The position numbers and the translations under genes are program-made. From Candidatus Rokuibacteriota bacterium (GTDB lineage Bacteria; Methylomirabilota; Methylomirabilia; Rokubacteriales; CSP1-6), in assembly GCA_016200085.1 (NCBI GenBank), contig JACQFL010000012.1, positions 1-64,000 on the forward strand: DNA of 64,000 bases. Reading direction: 5' to 3'. Shown here piece after piece: positions 60,145 to 64,000 of this stretch; the stretch's first letter is position 1; each line of letters starts with the position of its first letter. The notes beneath the pieces are model-generated. The model had not been told where the DNA came from, ran no database searches, and was given only the letters and a program-made list of their open reading frames with translations.

Positions 60145-60290
60145 CGCCGGGTGCGCGTGACAGGGGTCGACGGGACCCGTACCCCTCCAACGAGCAATGG
60201 CCGCCCCGCCGGTGGGATGGAGCCCAGCCGCCACCGAGCAGCGAACGCGTGCGGCGTGGTCCCCGCGACCCCTGCCACGCGCACCCGGCG
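60145..60290. repeat. Long imperfect palindrome, third core type
   Basis: Arms 60145-60177 and 60258-60290 pair over 33 nt with three mismatches. The 80-nt core (60178-60257) begins CGTACCCCTCCAACG and lacks ACTGACTGTGG. Weaker complementarity extends outside the arms. It fills the gap between two minus-strand genes, downstream of the deacetylase gene. Confidence 0.78.
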
Positions 60291-60327
60291 GCCCGGCACG
60301 CGGGTGATCGCACGCCCGACCTCGCGG

Positions 60328-61458
60328 CTACAGTCGATGCGCCGGGAAGATCACGCGGCGGATGGCGTCGACCTGGCGCTCGGCGTACTCGCGGGCGCGG
60401 CCGCGGCGGTCCGGATCCATCTCGTGGGGCGGATCCCAGAGCGACGAGCAGCGGAAGCGGTACCCGCGCGCCATCTCGTGGAAGGCCGCCGGCAGCTCCG
60501 CCGGCAGCTCCACGCCGTTCATCAGCGCCCAGGCCAGCGTCCAGGCCCGCGCGACGTTCTCGAGGTCGTAGCCACCCCCGCCGAGCGCCACCAGGCGCGG
60601 GGCCATCTCCGCGATCCGCGTCACCGCGCAGCCGAAGCCCTGGATGTCGAGGGCCAGGTGCGTGAGGGGGTCGGTGCGGTGCGAGTCGATGCCGAGCTGC
60701 GCGACGATCACGTCGGGGGCGAAGGCGCGGGCGAGCGGCGGCACCACCGCCTCGAACGCCGGCAGGTAGACCGTCGAGTCCGTCAGCATGTCCAGCGGCA
60801 CGTTCACCGAGTAGCCGGCGCCCTCCCCCTCGCCGACCTCCTCGACGAAGCCCGTGCCCGGGAACAGGCGGTCACCGCGCTCGTGCAGGGAGATCGTCAG
60901 CACGTTCGGGTCGCGATAGAAGGCCCACTGCACGCCGTCGCCGTGGTGGGCGTCGATGTCGACGTAGAGCACGCGCAGCCCGGCCGCGCGCAGGTGGAGG
61001 ATGGCAAGCACCGCGTCGTTGACGTAGCAGAAGCCCGACGCGCGGTCGCGCATGGCGTGGTGCAGGCCGCCCGCGAAGTGGAACGCGCGGGTGACCTCGC
61101 CCGAGGCCACCAGCCGGGCCGCGCACAGCGAGCCGCCCGCGGCCAGGCGCGCGGCCTCCCACAGCCCCGCGAACGTTGGATTGTCGCCCGGGCCGAGCCC
61201 GTAGCGCGCCGCGGCGGCGGCGGGCGCGGTGCCGCAATCCGCCGCTTTCAAGATCTCGAGGTACTCGCGCACATGAAACTTGAGCAGCGCGGACTCCTCG
61301 GCCGGCTCCGGCGCGACGAGCCGCGCCTGGGGCAGCGTGGTCAGGCCGTAGGCCTGCATGAGCCGCCACGTCAGGGTGAGACGCTCCATGCGGAGCGGAT
61401 GCTCCGGTCCGTAGTCGAAGCGGGCCCACTCCTCGGAATGGATGAGCGCGGTCTTCAT
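60328..61458 (-). CDS. AcuC/histone deacetylase-like amidohydrolase
   Basis: A 376-residue zinc deacetylase of the arginase-deacetylase superfamily. It has GGLHHAM (catalytic His pair), [13 protein letters not shown] (metal Asp and His), [10 protein letters not shown] (metal Asp) and [13 protein letters not shown] with the catalytic tyrosine. Bacterial members deacetylate acetyl-lysine (as AcuC on acetyl-CoA synthetase) or polyamines. ATG 61458 overlaps the moaC stop by ATGA; a GTG 12 nt earlier is less likely. Confidence 0.9.
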   Translation of the reverse strand: MKTALIHSEEWARFDYGPEHPLRMERLTLTWRLMQAYGLTTLPQARLVAPEPAEESALLKFHVREYLEILKAADCGTAPAAAAARYGLGPGDNPTFAGLWEAARLAAGGSLCAARLVASGEVTRAFHFAGGLHHAMRDRASGFCYVNDAVLAILHLRAAGLRVLYVDIDAHHGDGVQWAFYRDPNVLTISLHERGDRLFPGTGFVEEVGEGEGAGYSVNVPLDMLTDSTVYLPAFEAVVPPLARAFAPDVIVAQLGIDSHRTDPLTHLALDIQGFGCAVTRIAEMAPRLVALGGGGYDLENVARAWTLAWALMNGVELPAELPAAFHEMARGYRFRCSSLWDPPHEMDPDRRGRAREYAERQVDAIRRVIFPAHRL

Positions 61459-61958
61459 CGCCGCCGCCACGGGCCCGACTTGCCGCCGGTCTTCTCGAGC
61501 AGGCGCACGTCGCGGATGGTGACGCCCTTCTCCACGGCCTTCACCATGTCGTAGACGGTGAGCGCGGCCACGCTGGCCGCCGTCAGCGCTTCCATCTCGA
61601 CGCCGGTCTTGTCCACCGTGCGCACCCTGGTCTCGATCGTGACCTCGCCGCGCCGCTCGTCCAGGCGGAAGTCGACGTCGACGCCGGTCAGGCGCAGAGG
61701 ATGGCAGAGCGGGATGAGATCGTGGGTGCGCTTGGCGGCGAGGATCCCCGCGATGCGGGCGGAGCCGAGCACGTCGCCCTTGGGCGCGTCACCGCGCCGG
61801 ATGATGCGGACGGTCGCGGGCGCCATGCGGAGGGTGGCGCGCGCGATGGCCTGGCGCGCGGTCTCGGGCTTGGCGGACACGTCGACCATGCGCGCCGCGC
61901 CGCGAGGAGTGAGGTGGGTCAGACCGCGGAACGGCGACCGGGCGGCGTTCCGCGGCAT
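61455..61958 (-). CDS. moaC: Cyclic pyranopterin monophosphate synthase
   Basis: A 167-residue enzyme of molybdenum-cofactor synthesis, forming cyclic pyranopterin monophosphate from the MoaA product. Markers: [38 protein letters not shown] and the active-site region [26 protein letters not shown]. Length is close to the family norm. No other moa gene is near. The molybdenum hydroxylase at 45 kb and the molybdate/tungstate-type ATPase at 62.3 kb are thematically linked. Confidence 0.95.
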   Translation of the reverse strand: MPRNAARSPFRGLTHLTPRGAARMVDVSAKPETARQAIARATLRMAPATVRIIRRGDAPKGDVLGSARIAGILAAKRTHDLIPLCHPLRLTGVDVDFRLDERRGEVTIETRVRTVDKTGVEMEALTAASVAALTVYDMVKAVEKGVTIRDVRLLEKTGGKSGPWRRR

Positions 61959-61981
61959 CGCGGGTCAGGGCGGGCCCGGCG

Positions 61982-62206
61982 TCAGGCCGTGACCCGTGCC
62001 TGGGTCCGGATGATCGTTTCCATCCGGTCCTTCGTCATCAGCTTGAGCTTCTTGAGCTCGGTGATGCGCCACTGTTGCTCCGCCGAGAGCGAGGGGGTCT
62101 GCTTGAGCGTCTCGAGCTCACGGTCGTGAGCCTGGTGCTCGCCGCGCAGACGCCGGAACTCCTCGTTCTCGGCCATGAGTCGTTCGATGAGGCTCTCCTG
62201 GGTCAT
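61982..62206 (-). CDS. DUF465 (YdcH-like) small coiled-coil protein
   Basis: A 74-residue charged helical protein. The pattern IERLMAENEEFRRLRGEHQAHDRELETL then LSAEQQWRITELKKLKLMTKDRMETII fits the DUF465/YdcH family, a two-helix protein of unknown function. ATG 62206 is chosen, with GGAGG upstream. It lies 30-130 nt downstream of a promoter-terminator unit that may act as its attenuator. Confidence 0.87.
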   Translation of the reverse strand: MTQESLIERLMAENEEFRRLRGEHQAHDRELETLKQTPSLSAEQQWRITELKKLKLMTKDRMETIIRTQARVTA

Positions 62207-62235
62207 GCCTGGCCTCCGGGGAGCGATCAGGTCTG

Positions 62236-62274
62236 TAAAACAAACAAGGCCAGCGCCATGGGTGGTCGCTGGCC
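62236..62274 (-). terminator. Intrinsic terminator (minus strand) upstream of the DUF465 gene
   Basis: On the minus strand GGCCAGCG pairs with CGCTGGCC over an 11-nt loop (62274-62248) and is followed directly by TTGTTTGTTTT. This is the best T-tailed terminator in the window. It ends transcripts coming from the ABC operon and from the promoter at 62344-62373. Confidence 0.88.
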
Positions 62275-62337
62275 TCGTGGATCGCCCCGATGCGACGTTC
62301 AATACCGACCCCCGTCCCCGAGCTCCTGGTTGCGGGT
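62238..62337 (-). ncRNA. Candidate ~100-nt small RNA or attenuator
   Basis: Between the strong promoter (TTGACA-N18-TATAAG) and the T-tailed terminator there is room for a transcript of about 100 nt with no ORF or ribosome site. Its sequence has G-rich segments and a possible internal GGGGCGATCC pairing. It is either a free small RNA or a leader that controls the DUF465 gene 32 nt after the terminator. No known RNA family was recognised. Confidence 0.6.
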
Positions 62338-62343
62338 GCCTTC

Positions 62344-62373
62344 CTTATAGCCCCGCGCCCGGCCGGGTGTCAA
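62344..62373 (-). promoter_or_regulatory. Consensus promoter TTGACA-N18-TATAAG
   Basis: On the minus strand TTGACA (62373-62368) and TATAAG (62349-62344) are 18 nt apart and overlap the last codons and stop of the ABC ATPase gene. Transcription would start near 62337, outside the coding region. Confidence 0.75.
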
Positions 62374-63472
62374 GCAATGCCCCCGCGCGCGGGATGAGGT
62401 GAGCGGCGCTCGCCTTGAAGACCGCCACCACCGCGGCGCCCTCCCCGAGCCCGAGCTCTTCCACCGAGCGCGGGGTCACCGCCGCCACCAGCGGGAAGCC
62501 GCAGTCGATCACGAGGTGCAGGTGCTGGGTCGACCGGCGCACGCGCCGGACCACACCGGGGAGGCGGTTGCGCGCGCTGGACGCGGCGAGCGTGCCGTCC
62601 GCCGGCACCAGGGTGACGTCCTCGGGGCGCACGCAGATGCGCACCTGCTCGTGCAGGCGGGCGCGCCCCGCGACCTCGAGCTTGCAGCCCGCCACGTCCA
62701 CCACGCTGATGCCCTCCTCGACGCCGACGACCTCGCCGCTCACGATCGTCTCCACGCCCACGAAGCGCGCGACGTCCTCGGCCACGGGCGCCTGGAACAC
62801 GGCCGTGGTCGGGCCGACCTGGCGCAGCATGCCGGCGATCAGGACCGCCACGCGATCGGCGAGGGCCTGCGCCTCGCCGCGATCGTGGGTGACGAGGATG
62901 GTGGCCACGCGCTCGTCGCGCAGGATCGCGCCCAGGTCACCGAGCAGGGCGGCCCGCGTCGGCTCGTCCAGCGACGAGAACGGCTCGTCGAGCAGCAGCA
63001 CCTCGGGCTCGAGCACGAGCGCGCGGGCGAGGGCCACGCGCTGGGCCTCGCCGCCCGAGAGCGTGCGCGCTTGCCGGTCGGCCAGCGGCGCGACGTTGAA
63101 GCGCTCCAGCCAGCGCGCCGTGCGCCGCTCGATCTCGGCGCCATCGACGCCGCGGAAGCGCAGGCCGAGGGCCACGTTGGCGGCGACGGTCATGTCCGCG
63201 AGCAGCGGCTGCTGGAAGACCATCGTCATCCGCCGGCGCTCGGCGAGCGCGCCGGCCGGGGACACGGCCCGGCCGTGGAAGAGGACCTCGCCGGCGGCCG
63301 GCGCCTCCAGCAGCCCCATCACGCGCAGGAGCGTCGACTTGCCGCTGCCGTTCGGCCCGATGATCGCCAGCACCTCGCGCGCGCGCGCCTCCAGCGCGTC
63401 GACGACGAGCGCGTCACGCCCGCCGTAGACCACGCGCACCTGGCGCAGCGCGAGCAGCGGCGGGACGCTCAT
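62345..63472 (-). CDS. ABC transporter ATP-binding protein with TOBE domain (tungstate/molybdate-type)
   Basis: A 375-residue ATPase. It has Walker A GPNGSGKST, signature LSGGEAQRVALARAL, Walker B VLLLDEPFSSLDE and an H-loop VTHDRGEA, then a C-terminal TOBE-like domain from about residue 240 (IVSGEVVGVEEGISVVDVAG ... CVRPEDVTLV). The head and tail are those of TupC/WtpC/ModC-like oxyanion importers, though sugar or spermidine-type ATPases also carry TOBE domains. It overlaps the next ATPase by four bases. Confidence 0.87.
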   Translation of the reverse strand: MSVPPLLALRQVRVVYGGRDALVVDALEARAREVLAIIGPNGSGKSTLLRVMGLLEAPAAGEVLFHGRAVSPAGALAERRRMTMVFQQPLLADMTVAANVALGLRFRGVDGAEIERRTARWLERFNVAPLADRQARTLSGGEAQRVALARALVLEPEVLLLDEPFSSLDEPTRAALLGDLGAILRDERVATILVTHDRGEAQALADRVAVLIAGMLRQVGPTTAVFQAPVAEDVARFVGVETIVSGEVVGVEEGISVVDVAGCKLEVAGRARLHEQVRICVRPEDVTLVPADGTLAASSARNRLPGVVRRVRRSTQHLHLVIDCGFPLVAAVTPRSVEELGLGEGAAVVAVFKASAAHLIPRAGALLDTRPGAGL

Positions 63473-64000
63473 GCCGGCAACACGTGGATGGAGCCACGGT
63501 GCACGGAGAGCTGCCAGTGCCGGTCGCGCTCGATCTCGAGGATCTCGTAGACGAGCCGCGGCACCTCGACCTCGAGGTCGAAGTCGCCCTGGGCGGGCGG
63601 CCCGGGCGCGTCGAGACGCAGGCGCAGGGTCCAGACCGTGCCGAAGTCCGCCTCGGCGACGACGCGGCCGGCCATGAGGTTCATGTGGTGCGCGGCGTCC
63701 GGGGCGCCGCGGTCCTTGCGGATGAGGCGGACGTACTCCGGGCGGATGAAGAACGCGATCGGGCTCTCGGGCGGCGGCAGGTACGAGCGCGTCGGCGAGT
63801 TCACGGCCTCGAGCAGGAGCCCGCGCCAGCGGATCTGGATGCGATCGGCCGTGGCCTTCACCACCGTGCCGGACAGTACGTTGCGGATCCCCATGATGCG
63901 CGCGACCACCTCGGAGGCCGGCTGCCAGAGCAGCTCCGAGCGGGGCGCCGACTGGATCACGCGCCCGTGCTCGTAGACCACGATGCGGTCGCCGAGACGG
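63469..64000 (-). CDS. ABC transporter ATP-binding protein, C-terminal part (cut by window edge)
   Basis: The frame enters from the window end reading RLGDRIVVYEHGRVIQ, the region just after the H-loop of an ABC ATPase, followed by a TOBE-type domain (GIRNVLSGTVVKATADRIQIRW ... FFIRPEYVRLIRKD). About 177 residues are visible; Walker A and B lie beyond 64000. Two successive TOBE-containing ATPases suggest a transporter with two different ATP subunits, or a duplication. The internal GTG at 63981 is not the start. Confidence 0.85.
   Translation of the reverse strand, partial: RLGDRIVVYEHGRVIQSAPRSELLWQPASEVVARIMGIRNVLSGTVVKATADRIQIRWRGLLLEAVNSPTRSYLPPPESPIAFFIRPEYVRLIRKDRGAPDAAHHMNLMAGRVVAEADFGTVWTLRLRLDAPGPPAQGDFDLEVEVPRLVYEILEIERDRHWQLSVHRGSIHVLPA

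Overview
The window is a strongly G+C-rich bacterial chromosome segment (third codon positions almost all G or C) with about 69 genes on both strands, no tRNA, rRNA, CRISPR array or intact insertion sequence seen. The mix of genes (CaiB-type CoA-transferase, UbiD decarboxylase, amidohydrolases, alpha/beta hydrolases, form-II CoxL-like molybdoenzyme, RicT/HolB/MetG/TatD run, GlnD) and the many dispersed palindromes would fit an uncultivated soil or subsurface lineage such as Candidatus Rokubacteria/Methylomirabilota. That placement is inference from gene content, not a demonstrated identity.

Layout. 1-8.6 kb: two peptide-type ABC ATPases, an MFS permease, a class V aminotransferase, a DUF898-M48 membrane pair, a ComEA-like secreted protein and a CDGSH iron-sulfur protein. 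8.7-12.1 kb: a B12-type radical SAM protein whose in-frame TGA is very probably selenocysteine (tail Cys-Sec-Ala-Glu-Pro), followed at 32-nt spacings by a NifU-like protein and an ATP-grasp ligase. 12.1-25.5 kb: a catabolic block (acyl-CoA ligase, UbiD decarboxylase, CoA-transferase, hydrolases, RidA, a Paa-type diiron protein, amidohydrolase, 2-hydroxyacid dehydrogenase, ThDP enzyme, VOC protein). 25.6-31.7 kb: the tesA/ybbA/ybbP-type esterase-ABC locus, an M48 lipoprotein and a diheme c-type cytochrome. 31.8-38.5 kb: an apparent CDP-alcohol phosphatidyltransferase / lytic transglycosylase fusion, glnD and hisC. 38.7-48.9 kb: small hypotheticals, P1 peptidase, rhomboid, LURP-one-like protein, a deleted luciferase-like gene, two A+T-richer accessory patches and a molybdopterin dehydrogenase. 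48.9-62.2 kb: an anion permease, M28 peptidase, then a long minus-strand run tmk-holB-ricT-metG-(three inserted genes)-tatD with 1-11-nt overlaps or tight junctions, then LigT, an acuC-type deacetylase overlapping moaC, and a DUF465 protein. 62.2-64 kb: a probable ~100-nt small RNA and two ABC ATPases, the last cut by the window edge.

Three genome-wide habits stand out. First, many genes have a TANNNT -10 hexamer only 6-9 nt before the start codon, which predicts leaderless mRNAs. Second, intergenic gaps are filled with structured repeats: long palindromes with self-complementary arms around a conserved ~70-nt core (4944-5088, 7662-7805, 20226-20379), two related but distinct long palindromes (38489-38685, 60145-60290), a REP-like family (GCTCCGAGCGC stems) and a second hairpin family (ATCGGGGGGAGCG stems). 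Third, neighbouring genes in operons overlap by ATGA or GTGA, implying translational coupling. The most notable items for follow-up are the selenocysteine radical SAM cluster, the core-conserved palindromes, and the promoter-to-terminator small RNA at 62238-62337.
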